The position numbers were made by a program, and so were the translations under genes. Below are positions 41,256 to 49,733 of a stretch of 64,000 nt of DNA, in pieces (position 1 is the stretch's first letter; every line of letters starts with the position of its first letter). The stretch is from NCBI RefSeq assembly GCF_900013425.1, contig NZ_FBXK01000005.1:3125501-3189500 (forward strand), read 5' to 3'. Source of the DNA: Sphingobium sp. Z007 (GTDB lineage Bacteria > Pseudomonadota > Alphaproteobacteria > Sphingomonadales > Sphingomonadaceae). Below the pieces are notes generated by a model that worked only from the letters and a program-made list of their open reading frames with translations, had not been told where the DNA came from and ran no database searches.

Positions 41256-43595
41256 ATGAAGGCTCATCACAGCATTCGCGCCATTGCTCTTGCTTCCGCC
41301 GCCTGGAGCGGCTGCATGGTACTCCCCGCCATCGCGCAGGACAGCGCGCCAGCGGTTGAGGAGGAGGGCGCGATCATTGTGACCGCCCGCAGGCGTGAAG
41401 AAACGCTGGTCAGCGTGCCGATCGCGGTCAGCGCCTTTTCCGGCGAAGCGCTGGAACGGGGCGGCGCGATCGACATCACCGATCTGGCCAACGTCACCCC
41501 CAACACCACGCTGGAGGCATCGCGCGGCACCAATTCGACGCTGACGGCCTTCATCCGCGGCGTGGGGCAGCAGGACCCGGTGTCGGGCTTTGAACAGGGC
41601 GTGGGCATCTATCTGGACGATGTCTATCTCAACCGGCCGCAGGGCGCGATCCTGGACATTTACGATGTCGAGCGGATTGAGGTGCTGCGCGGGCCGCAGG
41701 GGACGCTTTATGGGCGCAACACGATCGGCGGCGCGGTCAAATATGTGACCAAGATGCTGCCGCAGGAATTCGCGCTGAAGCTGAAGGGCACCTATGGCAG
41801 CTATGACCAGGCCGATGGCATCATCAGCGCGTCCGCGCCGATCGGCGACCTGATCCGCGTCGGTGGCGCCTTTGCCCGGCTGTCGCGCGGCGGCTTTGGC
41901 GACAACCTGACCACCGGGGACGAGAATTATAACAAGGATGTCTGGGCCGGGCGCGCCACGTTCGAAATGGGCGGCTATGGCCAGCCGGTGCTGATGCGCA
42001 TTACCGGCGACTATACCAAGGATAATAGCAGCGCGCGCGGTGGCCACCGCCTGATCCCCGGCCAGTTGTCGGGCGCGCCGGTGCTAGACGATGTGTTCGA
42101 CACGCGTGGTGGCCTCAGCGACCCCAAGCAATATGTGAAATCCTACGGGCTTTCGATGAACATCACGGCGGAACTGTCCGACGCGGTGACGCTGCGGTCG
42201 ATCAGCGCCTGGCGCAAGGATGACAGCGCATCGCCGATCGATTTCGACGCGCTGCCCGCGGTCGATGTCGATGTCCCTGCCTTTTACTTCAACGAGCAGT
42301 TGAGCCAGGAATTCCAGCTGCTTTACGACCAGGGTCCGCTGCACGGCATGGTCGGCTTCTACTATCTGGATGCGAAGGCCGACACCGCGTTCGATGTGCG
42401 GCTGTTCACCACCGTTCCCGGCCTGACTGCCTATACACAGGCCGATGTCGATACCGAAACCTATGCGGTGTTCGGCGATTTCACTTTCGACATTTCGCAG
42501 CAACTGAGCATCTCGGCGGGCGGTCGCTATACCTGGGACAAGCGACGGGCCGACATCTTGCGGCAAAATTATCTGGGTGGCGGATCGCCGCTGTTCGGCG
42601 GCGCGGGCGTGGCGTTCGGCGCGCCGGGCACCAACTTCAACGGGGAGCGCGAATATAAGAAATTCACGCCCCGCTTTTCCGTCAGCTTCAAGCCGACACC
42701 CGACCATAATATCTATGCCAGCTATGCGCAGGGCTTTAAGGGCGGCGGTTTCGACCCGCGCGGGGTAGGCGTCAACGCGCCCGACCTCAATAGCGACGGT
42801 ATCCGCCAGGACAGCGAGATCGCTGCGTTCCTGAGCTTCCGCCCCGAAAGCGTCGATAGCTATGAGGTCGGCTACAAGGGCAATTTCATGGACGGCGCGC
42901 TGTATGTGGCGGTCGCGGGCTTCTATGCCGACTATAAGGACGTGCAGATCCCCGGATCGGTCGCCTGCTCGGTCGGCGGCATCCCGTCCTTCTGCGGGGT
43001 GGTGTCCAATGCGGGCAAGGCGCGGTTCAAGGGGCTGGAGTTCGAAAGCAATGCGCGGCTGGGCCGCGACATGCTGATGGGCGGCGACCGCCTGAACCTG
43101 TCCACCGCTATCGGCTATATCGACGCGGAATATCGCGAATACATCACCAATATCGGGGGCGTCCCGACCGATGTGGCGGCCAATCGGGAGGTGCAGAATA
43201 CGCCCAAATGGACCGCGAGCGGCACGTTGGGCTATACCGCGCCGGTGGGGGCGGGCAGCCTCTATCTGGGCAGCACGGTGTCGTGGCGCAGCAAGACCTA
43301 TCAGTTCGAAATCCCCAACCCCTATATCGACCAGAAGGGCTTTGCGCTGTGGGACGCCAGCATCGTCTATACCGCGCCCGACGATCGCTGGACGCTGGGG
43401 CTGCATGGCAAGAACCTGCTGGACAAGGAGTATAAGACGTCGGGCTATACCTTCGTGGGCGCCAACGCGGTGACGGGGGCGATCATCAACAATGCGGCGG
43501 GTTTCCCGACGCCGACGCTGGGCCGGGAGGGGACTCTGACGGCCTTTTATGGCAATCCGCGGCAGGTGTTCTTGACCGGAACGGTGAAGTTCTGA
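41256..43595 (+). CDS. TonB-dependent outer-membrane receptor
   Basis: 779 residues from the ATG at 41256 after GGAGAGGACCGACCCG. A signal peptide is followed by a TonB-box-like GAIIVTARRREETL near residue 35. The plug domain spans about 45-165 (VPIAVSAFSGEAL, IEVLRGPQGTLYGRNTIGGA). The rest is a 22-strand barrel ending RQVFLTGTVKF. It imports an unknown large substrate using proton-motive energy from TonB. It resembles the sphingomonad receptors of the iron-complex/aromatic-compound type, but the ligand cannot be assigned. The adjoining TetR and MFS genes suggest a small inducible uptake module. Confidence 0.95.
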   Translation: MKAHHSIRAIALASAAWSGCMVLPAIAQDSAPAVEEEGAIIVTARRREETLVSVPIAVSAFSGEALERGGAIDITDLANVTPNTTLEASRGTNSTLTAFIRGVGQQDPVSGFEQGVGIYLDDVYLNRPQGAILDIYDVERIEVLRGPQGTLYGRNTIGGAVKYVTKMLPQEFALKLKGTYGSYDQADGIISASAPIGDLIRVGGAFARLSRGGFGDNLTTGDENYNKDVWAGRATFEMGGYGQPVLMRITGDYTKDNSSARGGHRLIPGQLSGAPVLDDVFDTRGGLSDPKQYVKSYGLSMNITAELSDAVTLRSISAWRKDDSASPIDFDALPAVDVDVPAFYFNEQLSQEFQLLYDQGPLHGMVGFYYLDAKADTAFDVRLFTTVPGLTAYTQADVDTETYAVFGDFTFDISQQLSISAGGRYTWDKRRADILRQNYLGGGSPLFGGAGVAFGAPGTNFNGEREYKKFTPRFSVSFKPTPDHNIYASYAQGFKGGGFDPRGVGVNAPDLNSDGIRQDSEIAAFLSFRPESVDSYEVGYKGNFMDGALYVAVAGFYADYKDVQIPGSVACSVGGIPSFCGVVSNAGKARFKGLEFESNARLGRDMLMGGDRLNLSTAIGYIDAEYREYITNIGGVPTDVAANREVQNTPKWTASGTLGYTAPVGAGSLYLGSTVSWRSKTYQFEIPNPYIDQKGFALWDASIVYTAPDDRWTLGLHGKNLLDKEYKTSGYTFVGANAVTGAIINNAAGFPTPTLGREGTLTAFYGNPRQVFLTGTVKF

Positions 43596-43601
43596 TCCCA
43601 T

Positions 43602-43679
43602 CCCATCTCCGTTCGGTTCGAGCTTGTCGAGAACCCTTGCGCAACGGTTCTCGACAAGCTCGAACTGAACGGAGATGGG
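43602..43679. repeat. 34-bp-arm palindromic repeat
   Basis: Arms at 43602-43635 and 43646-43679 are complementary with a single mismatch around a 10-base loop. The core is GTTCGGTTCGAGCTTGTCGA, the same class as at 49691 and 60749. It lies between the TonB receptor and MFS genes and could attenuate or stabilise their joint transcript. Confidence 0.85.
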
Positions 43680-43689
43680 TGAAAGCATC

Positions 43690-44949
43690 ATGACCGACCG
43701 ATCTACCCCTTCCGCATCCCCCGCCTATCGCGGCGTCGTGCTGGCGATGCTGCTGCTGGTCTATACGTTCAACTTTCTCGACCGGCAGATCCTCGGCATC
43801 CTCGCTGGGCCGATCAAGGCGGAGTTGGGGCTGAGCGATACGCAGCTTGGCGCGCTGGGCGGGATCGCCTTTGCTTTGCTCTATTCGACGCTGGCGATCC
43901 CGTTGGCGCTGCTGGCGGACCGGACCAGCCGGACCTGGGTTATTACCGTCAGCCTTGCCATCTGGAGCGGCTTTACGGCGCTGTGCGGGATCGCGACCAG
44001 CTTCACCCAGATGTTCCTGTTCCGCATCGGCGTGGGCGTAGGCGAGGCGGGCGGCGTCGCGCCATCCTATGCCGTGATCTCCGACACTTTCCCGCAGCAT
44101 CAGCGAGCGCGGGCGCTGTCGATCTATTCGCTGGGTATTCCGCTGGGGTCGGCGGGTGGCGTGCTGCTGGGCGGCTATATCGCGCAGGCGGTGGAGTGGC
44201 GCACGGCCTTCATCGCGGTGGGCATCATGGGCATCCTGATCGCGCCGTTTTTCGGGCTGGTGGTGCGCGAGCCGGCGCGGCCCAGCCAAGCCAAGGATGC
44301 GGTGCCGGTGTCGGCGGTGTTCGGCATCCTCGCGGCCAAGCGCAGCTTCTGGATGCTGGCTCTGGGTGCGGCGTGCAGTTCGATGTGCGGCTATGGCGTG
44401 GCCTTCTGGCTGCCCAGCCTGCTGATGCGCAGTTTCGGCCTGGACCTGATGGGGGCGGGGCAGTTTCTGGGCGGGCTGCTGCTGATCGGCGGGGTAGCGG
44501 GGGTGCTGCTGGGCGGCTGGCTGGGCGACGCCATGGGGGGCAGGGACAAGGCCTATTATGCCTGGGTGCCGGCGGTCAGCTATGTCGTGGGGATGCCCTT
44601 GTTCGTCGTGGGCGTGTTGTCAGGCAGCGTCACCGCCGCCTTCGTCCTGTTCCTGATCCCGCAGGCGTTGGTCTATGTCTGGCTGGGACCGGTTCTGACC
44701 GCCGTCCAGCATCTGGTGCCGCCGCATATGCGAGCGAGCGCGGCGGCGAGCTTCCTGCTCATCAACAATCTGGTCGGATTGGGGTTGGGTAGCTGGAGCG
44801 TCGGGGCGCTGTCCGATGCGCTGACGCCGACCTATGGGGTCGAGGCGCTGCGCTATGCGATCGTTGCGGCGCTGGGCTTTTATCTGCTCGCGGGGCTGTT
44901 CATGGCGCTGGCGGGCCGGGCGCTGCGCAAGGATTGGGTGGCGGCGTAA
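43690..44949 (+). CDS. MFS transporter (spinster-like)
   Basis: 419 residues with 12 predicted membrane helices; the ATG at 43690 gives the usual short cytosolic N-terminus. The signature segment FNFLDRQILGILAGPIKAEL and the loop LLADRTSRTWVITVSLAIWS fit the spinster-like MFS subgroup common in sphingomonads, as does IGVGVGEAGGVAPSYAVISD. It probably moves the compound taken up by the adjacent TonB receptor across the inner membrane. Substrate unknown. Confidence 0.93.
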   Translation: MTDRSTPSASPAYRGVVLAMLLLVYTFNFLDRQILGILAGPIKAELGLSDTQLGALGGIAFALLYSTLAIPLALLADRTSRTWVITVSLAIWSGFTALCGIATSFTQMFLFRIGVGVGEAGGVAPSYAVISDTFPQHQRARALSIYSLGIPLGSAGGVLLGGYIAQAVEWRTAFIAVGIMGILIAPFFGLVVREPARPSQAKDAVPVSAVFGILAAKRSFWMLALGAACSSMCGYGVAFWLPSLLMRSFGLDLMGAGQFLGGLLLIGGVAGVLLGGWLGDAMGGRDKAYYAWVPAVSYVVGMPLFVVGVLSGSVTAAFVLFLIPQALVYVWLGPVLTAVQHLVPPHMRASAAASFLLINNLVGLGLGSWSVGALSDALTPTYGVEALRYAIVAALGFYLLAGLFMALAGRALRKDWVAA

Positions 44950-44989
44950 CGCCATATTCCGGTGGGGCTTCGGCTTCGCTCAGCCATGC

Positions 44990-45014
44990 CCTTCGACAGG
45001 CTCAGGGCGAACGG
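44990..45014. repeat. Single arm of the CTTCGACAGGCTCAGG repeat class
   Basis: CCTTCGACAGGCTCAGGGCG plus AACGG lies 40 bases after the MFS stop. It matches the right arm of the 37842-37970 element; no second arm is evident. Confidence 0.65.
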
Positions 45015-45144
45015 AAAGGCGTGGGTGCGGGGTGGCCGGGCCATCGTTTGAGACAGGGAGTGCGACAGTTGTAGCGATAGGATCGTTTTCGTGAATGGGC
45101 GGAAGCAATAGCGCCATTCATGAATTTTGTGCATCAATAGGCGG

Positions 45145-45212
45145 CGTGTTCCCGCGAAGGCGGGAACCCAGCTCTGCCGATGGAACTGGGCTCCCGCCTT
45201 CGCGGGAGCACG
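45145..45212. repeat. CCCGCGAAGGCGGGA palindromic repeat
   Basis: Two 30-base arms (45145-45174, 45183-45212) pair with about three mismatches, each containing its own CCCGCGAAGGCGGGA hairpin. It lies 8 bases beyond the prfC stop and may act as its 3-prime boundary. Confidence 0.8.
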
Positions 45213-45220
45213 TTGGCTTT

Positions 45221-46798
45221 CTAACGCTCTTTCGTGGCGCTGAATTTCACCTTGGGGTGGCGTTCCTGCTGGTAGCCGATGTCCCAGGCGCTGCGGGCCA
45301 TGAAGACGAGGGCGCCGTCGCGGTCCTTGGCCATGTTGCTGACATTATGGGTGACCAGTTCCTTGAGCGCGGCTTCATCGCCGCTAATCCAGCGGGCGGT
45401 GTCGAAGGGCGACTGTTCGAGGCCCGCGGCGACCTTATATTCGGCCTCCAGGCGGGAGATCAGCACTTCAAGCTGGAGCTGGCCGACCACGCCGACGATC
45501 CAGTTGCTGCCGATTTCGGGGTAGAAAACCTGGATCACGCCCTCTTCGGACAGGTCGTCCAGCGCCTTGCGCAGCTGCTTGGTCTTGGTCGGGTCTTTCA
45601 GCTGGACGCGGCGCAGGATTTCCGGCGCGAAATTGGGCAGGCCGGTGAAGCGCAGGCCGGGCTTTTCGGACAGCGTATCGCCCACGCGCAGCGCGCCATG
45701 ATTGGGGATGCCGATGATGTCGCCGGGGAAGGCTTCGTCGGCCAGTTCGCGGTCCTGCGCGAAGAAGAGGATCGGCGAGTGGACGGCGAGCGGCTTGCCG
45801 GAGCCGGATGGCGTCAGCTTCATGCCGCGTTTGAACTTGCCGGAGACGAGCCGCATGAAGGCGATGCGGTCACGGTGCATGGGGTCCATATTGGCCTGCA
45901 CCTTGAAGATGAAGCCGGTCACTTCGCTATTGTCCGGCTCGATCGCGGCCGGTTCGGCAGGCTGGGCGCGGGGCGGCGGGGCGTGGGCGGCCAGCGCGTC
46001 GATCAGTTCGGTGACGCCGAACAATTTGAGCGCGGAGCCGAAATAGACCGGGGTCAGGTCGCCTGCGCGATAGCGGTCGAGGTCGAAGCTTGCATAGCCG
46101 CCCTGCGACAGTTCGGCTTCTTCGCGCAGTTTCTCCAACGCGTGGGGGCTGAGGAAATCGGCCAGCTTCGGATCGTCGAGGCCGGTGAACTGGTGGCGGG
46201 TGCCGTCAAACTCCTTGGACGGGCCGACAGGCTGCATCAGGCGGTTGGTGGCGAAGTCGTAGATCCCTTCGAACTCGCCGCCCATGCCCGCAGGCCAGCT
46301 CATCGGGCAGACATCGAGTTGCAACTGGTCGGCGACTTCATCGAGCAGGCCGAAGGTTTCGCGGCCTTCGCGATCGACCTTGTTGACGAAGGTGATGATG
46401 GGGACGTTGCGCAGGCGGCAGACTTCGAACAGCTTGCGCGTCTGCGGCTCGATGCCTTTGGCCGCATCGATCACCATGACGGCGGAGTCCACGGCGGTCA
46501 GGGTGCGATAGGTGTCTTCGCTGAAATCTTCATGGCCCGGCGTGTCGAGCAGGTTGAAGGTGATGGTTTCGCCGTCGCGAGTCCGCTCGAACGTCATGAC
46601 CGAGGAGGTGACGGAAATGCCGCGCTGCTGCTCGATCTTCATCCAGTCGGAGCGGGCGCGGCGGTTCTGGCCACGCGCCTTGACTTCGCCCGCAAGGTGG
46701 ATGGCGCCGCCTTCGAGCAGCAGCTTTTCGGTCAGCGTGGTCTTGCCCGCGTCCGGGTGGGAAATGATCGCGAAGGTGCGGCGGGATGGGATGGTCAT
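45221..46798 (-). CDS. prfC: Peptide chain release factor 3
   Basis: 525 residues from the ATG at 46798 (MTIPSRRTFAIISHPDAGKT). GTPase motifs are all present: G1 SHPDAGKTT, G3 DTPGHEDFSEDTYRT, and G4 in FVNKVDREGR. RF3-specific features follow: QQRGISVTSSVMTF, the insertion that ejects RF1/RF2, and the C-terminal domain with VVGQLQLEVLISRLE. It recycles class I release factors from the ribosome after termination. Monocistronic, with a palindromic repeat directly after the stop. Confidence 0.97.
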   Translation of the reverse strand: MTIPSRRTFAIISHPDAGKTTLTEKLLLEGGAIHLAGEVKARGQNRRARSDWMKIEQQRGISVTSSVMTFERTRDGETITFNLLDTPGHEDFSEDTYRTLTAVDSAVMVIDAAKGIEPQTRKLFEVCRLRNVPIITFVNKVDREGRETFGLLDEVADQLQLDVCPMSWPAGMGGEFEGIYDFATNRLMQPVGPSKEFDGTRHQFTGLDDPKLADFLSPHALEKLREEAELSQGGYASFDLDRYRAGDLTPVYFGSALKLFGVTELIDALAAHAPPPRAQPAEPAAIEPDNSEVTGFIFKVQANMDPMHRDRIAFMRLVSGKFKRGMKLTPSGSGKPLAVHSPILFFAQDRELADEAFPGDIIGIPNHGALRVGDTLSEKPGLRFTGLPNFAPEILRRVQLKDPTKTKQLRKALDDLSEEGVIQVFYPEIGSNWIVGVVGQLQLEVLISRLEAEYKVAAGLEQSPFDTARWISGDEAALKELVTHNVSNMAKDRDGALVFMARSAWDIGYQQERHPKVKFSATKER

Positions 46799-46887
46799 GT
46801 CAGTTCCAGCAATAACAACGGCCGTTCGTGCTGAGTAGGGACTGAGCATGGCGAAGGCCCATATCGAAGCACGCGCGCGAAACCCAT

Positions 46888-46936
46888 CCTTCGATACGCC
46901 GCTTCGACAGGCTCAGCGGCTACTCAGGACGAGCGG
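46888..46936. repeat. CTTCGATACGCCGCTTCGACAGG-type repeat
   Basis: An intergenic element upstream of prfC with internal GCCGCTTCGACAGGCTCAGC and AGGACGAGCGG. It is related to the repeats at 37947 and 44990, and ends 13 bases from the stop of the aldose epimerase gene. Confidence 0.65.
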
Positions 46937-46948
46937 AAAGCGGGCTAC

Positions 46949-47839
46949 TTAGTCGCCAATCAGGCTGACGTCCATGCGGAAGGATCGGCTGTCGCCCGGC
47001 AGCAGGCATAGGATGCCCTGCTTGTCCCAGACATCGCCGGTAAAGCCCACAAGGTCGGCCATGCCGGCCCAGGGTTCGACGCAGAGATAATGGGCGCCGG
47101 GTTTCTGCCAGAGGCCGAGCCAGGGGGTGTCGGGGAAATCGATCTTGAGATGCGGCTGGCCCGGCGCGCCCCAGGTCAGCGAGCGGCTGGCGAGATCGTC
47201 CCAGATCAGAGCGTCGCCTTCGAACATTTCATGGGTCGGGACGAGCGTGTCGCCGTCCACTGGCGACGCGAAGGGTTCGCGGGCGATCAGGCCGGGTTCG
47301 GCGCCGACCTTGCGGATCGGGGCGGGTTCGGGCGCTTCAAAGATGATGCGATGATCCTCGACCGCGCCGCCATAGGGCAGGGGCCAGGCGAAGGCAGGGT
47401 GATAGCCGAAGCTGAAGGGCATGGCCGTTTCGCCGCGGTTGGTGACGGTCGCGGTCATGTGCAGGGTCGCCCCGTCGCACGCGAAAGCCATGTCGAGACG
47501 GAAGTCGAAGGGATAGACGGCGCGCGTTTCGTGGTCCGCCTCCAGCCGCAGCACCAGCCGATCCTCGTCCTGTTCGACGGGCAGGAAGATGCTGCGGCGG
47601 GCGAAGCCGTGCTGGGGCATCGGATAGTCGCGGCCGTCCAGCCGATAGATGTCGCCGCGCGATCGGCCGACGAAGGGGAAGAGCAAGGGCGCATGGCCGG
47701 TCCACCAGCGCGGATCGGCGTCGGTCATCAACTCGCGGCCGGCGGCGTCCTGCAAGGACCAGAGTTCCGCGCCCAGCGGATCGATGGCGGCGGAGATGGT
47801 GGACGAGGCGATAGTGAGGCGCGCATCGGATCGGGACAA
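46949..47839 (-). CDS. Aldose 1-epimerase family protein
   Basis: 296 residues, starting at a TTG at 47839. This start is chosen because AGGAG sits 8 bases upstream; ATGs further out have no ribosome site and give an Arg-rich tail. The galactose-mutarotase fold is shown by FPFVGRSRGDIYRLDG, PQHGFARRSIFLPVEQ, FSFGYHPAFAWPLPYGG (catalytic His) and YLCVEPWAGMADLVGF (catalytic Glu). It belongs to the broader LacX/YeaD-like group, so it may act on sugar phosphates or other hexoses rather than free galactose. Cytosolic, with no sugar operon nearby. Confidence 0.88.
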   Translation of the reverse strand: MSRSDARLTIASSTISAAIDPLGAELWSLQDAAGRELMTDADPRWWTGHAPLLFPFVGRSRGDIYRLDGRDYPMPQHGFARRSIFLPVEQDEDRLVLRLEADHETRAVYPFDFRLDMAFACDGATLHMTATVTNRGETAMPFSFGYHPAFAWPLPYGGAVEDHRIIFEAPEPAPIRKVGAEPGLIAREPFASPVDGDTLVPTHEMFEGDALIWDDLASRSLTWGAPGQPHLKIDFPDTPWLGLWQKPGAHYLCVEPWAGMADLVGFTGDVWDKQGILCLLPGDSRSFRMDVSLIGD

Positions 47840-47964
47840 GACATATCTCCTGCGGGATGGAGCCCGTCGCATAGCGCGGGGGTGCGACATTGTCTTGCGC
47901 GACAATCGTTTCGCCTTGGAACCGACATGGCCCGTCGCTGGTTTGGTCGGCCGGGAGGACTATC

Positions 47965-48486
47965 ATGAAATTTACGACGACCGCCATTGCCGTGATGTTG
48001 ATGCTGCCGGGTGCTGCGCTGGCCCAGGAGGCGCCCAAGCCGGATCAGGCCAAGCAGGAACCGGACAAGCGCCGCGACGGCACGCTGGACAAGGCCGGGA
48101 ATATCGCGACCCAGCCCGCGCGCGACATCGGCATCGACAAGCAGGAGATTCCCCCCGTCTTGCTGAAGGCGGTGGAGAATCCCTATGCCGCGCCGCCATC
48201 GCGGACGTGCAAGGGGCTGAAGGCTTCGCTGGACGAGTTGAACGCCGTGCTGGGCGAGGATTTCACCGTCGGCGCGAAGGCGAACGAGAATCGCACGGGG
48301 AAGATCGCCGAGGCGGTCGGCAAGACGATCGTCAATTCGCTCATCCCCTTCCGCGGGCTGGTGCGCGAGATCAGCGGCGCGGCTCCGGCCGAGCGGCGCT
48401 TGGAGGCGGCGGTGACGGCAGGGGTTGCGCGGCGCGGCTATCTGCGCGGGCAGGCGGCGGCCAAGGGGTGCAAGATCGCGAGCTGA
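47965..48486 (+). CDS. Secreted hypothetical protein
   Basis: 173 residues from the ATG at 47965, preceded by GGGAGGACTATC. A signal peptide (MKFTTTAIAVMLMLPGAALA, 20 residues) is followed by a charged Lys/Asp/Gln linker to about residue 60. A helical domain contains RTCKGLKASLDELNAVLGED and TIVNSLIPFRGLVREISGA, with two Cys (CKGL and the near-terminal GCKIAS) that could pair. No family recognised. The ISGA/amphipathic segment suggests membrane-surface contact. It is divergent from the epimerase gene and stands alone. Confidence 0.72.
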   Translation: MKFTTTAIAVMLMLPGAALAQEAPKPDQAKQEPDKRRDGTLDKAGNIATQPARDIGIDKQEIPPVLLKAVENPYAAPPSRTCKGLKASLDELNAVLGEDFTVGAKANENRTGKIAEAVGKTIVNSLIPFRGLVREISGAAPAERRLEAAVTAGVARRGYLRGQAAAKGCKIAS

Positions 48487-48493
48487 TCGACAT

Positions 48494-48590
48494 TCCGCCC
48501 AGGCGGGCCTGCAAAGCGCGCTGTACTGCGCTCCGGTACTCACGTACTTTGAGTATGCTGCGCTGAAACGAGTCACGTGCCTCGTTTCAG
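48494..48590. repeat. Compound intergenic repeat with perfect CTGAAACGAG hairpin
   Basis: A run of small palindromes: CCGCCCAGGCGGG at 48494, a GCGCTGTACTGCGCT-type middle, and CTGAAACGAG / CTCGTTTCAG (48563-48572 and 48581-48590) around 8 bases. It has the look of a dispersed repeat unit. It is 120 bases before sufE. Confidence 0.65.
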
Positions 48591-48714
48591 GGTGCTCGAA
48601 CATCACGCTTTTCGGCTCCACCTGAACGAAATGTCGACCAGCTCTATCCCGACGATAGTTCTGAATGGGTGCTAAACGGGTTCCGCTTTTGGCATTTGCC
48701 CCTATATGGCGGGC

Positions 48715-49131
48715 ATGACCGACCAGCCCAATCTTGCCGATCTTCAGGAAGAATATGCATTTCTCGATGCGGACGATCGCTATCGGCTGCTGATCGACCT
48801 GGGGCGCGGACTGGAGGACATGCCCGATGCGCTCAAGACCGATGCGACGTTGGTGCGCGGCTGTTCGGCGGCGGTGTGGGTCTATCCCACGGTATTGGAT
48901 GACGGGCGGCTGCATTTCCTGGCGGACAGCAATGCCGCGATCACCAAGGGGATCATCGCGCTGGTGCTGCTGACCGTGCAGGACCGCGCGCCCGATGCAA
49001 TCAGCGCGACCGATATCGAGGGTGCGCTGGTGCCGTTCGACCTCAAGAACCAGCTCAGTTCCAACCGGACCCAGGGCATCCCCAACATGATCGCGCTGAT
49101 CCGCGATACCGCGGCCCGTTACGCCGCATAG
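48715..49131 (+). CDS. sufE: SufE family sulfur acceptor
   Basis: 138 residues from the ATG at 48715 (an in-frame ATG three codons earlier is possible). The fold and motifs match SufE: EYAFLDADDRYRLLIDLGRG at the N-terminus, the loop VRGCSAAVWV carrying the persulfide-accepting Cys, and NRTQGIPNMIALIRDTAARY at the end. It accepts sulfane sulfur from SufS and passes it to SufB. The suf operon, which lacks its own sufE, begins about 5.5 kb downstream on the same strand. Confidence 0.94.
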   Translation: MTDQPNLADLQEEYAFLDADDRYRLLIDLGRGLEDMPDALKTDATLVRGCSAAVWVYPTVLDDGRLHFLADSNAAITKGIIALVLLTVQDRAPDAISATDIEGALVPFDLKNQLSSNRTQGIPNMIALIRDTAARYAA

Positions 49132-49190
49132 GAAACCGCAGGCCGATTCAGACATTATCCTTCCGTAACTATATGGGAAGGAATGAGGCG

Positions 49191-49682
49191 ATGCGCGCCA
49201 TTCTAATGATTGCGGCGGTCGCGACGCTCGCGGCCTGTTCGGACAAGGCCAAGGAACCGAGCCAGCGCGAGCAGATCGGCCAGGTGTGGAAATATGAAGG
49301 CGGAGAGGCCGGGAAGGCCAAGGTCGCTTATATCGGCAGTGTCAACAGTGTGCAGACGATGACTGCGCCCGACACATTTTCGGTGCTGCTCGTCCAGCCG
49401 CTGGACCAGGGGACGGCGGACGTGACGGTCAAGCTGGTGGGCGCGCCCTTTACCTGCGACCTGTCCGACTGCCATGTCACCGCGACAACTGACGATGGCA
49501 AGCGGCATGAATGGAAGGGGCGGATGACGCAGGCCAAGGACGGCATCACCATCGCGCCGTCGCAGGGTGCCTATGAGGCGATAAAAGACGCCAAGAGCGT
49601 GAAGATCGACCTGGTGGTGGGACCGAAGGATGCGACCGCGCCGTTCGACTTCAACGTGGCGGGACTGGATTTGAAGGGGTAA
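49191..49682 (+). CDS. Predicted lipoprotein
   Basis: 163 residues from the ATG at 49191. The signal sequence ends in the lipobox LAAC (Cys near residue 16). The mature part (QVWKYEGGEAGKAKVAYIGS, VSVLLVQPL-like strands, a CDLSDCHVT Cys pair near residue 100, then DAKSVKIDLVVG) suggests a compact beta-rich periplasmic domain with a disulfide. No family recognised. A strong palindrome follows the stop. Confidence 0.75.
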   Translation: MRAILMIAAVATLAACSDKAKEPSQREQIGQVWKYEGGEAGKAKVAYIGSVNSVQTMTAPDTFSVLLVQPLDQGTADVTVKLVGAPFTCDLSDCHVTATTDDGKRHEWKGRMTQAKDGITIAPSQGAYEAIKDAKSVKIDLVVGPKDATAPFDFNVAGLDLKG

Positions 49683-49690
49683 ATGCTGCC

Positions 49691-49725
49691 TCCGTTCGGT
49701 TCGACAAGCTCGAACCGAACGGAGT
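49691..49725. repeat. Perfect 15-bp-arm palindrome between convergent genes
   Basis: CTCCGTTCGGTTCGA and TCGAACCGAACGGAG flank CAAGC. It sits 8 bases after each of the two convergent stop codons (49682 and 49734), so it is well placed as a bidirectional transcription end. Same class as 43602 and 60749. Confidence 0.85.
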
Positions 49726-49733
49726 TTGCACCT

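Noticed and set aside
42084..43691. 535-codon minus-strand frame opposite the TonB receptor
   Set aside because: Shadow of a complete receptor gene; it also runs through the palindromic repeat.
45095..46834. 579-codon plus-strand frame opposite prfC
   Set aside because: Antisense to intact release factor 3 and begins in a repeat region.
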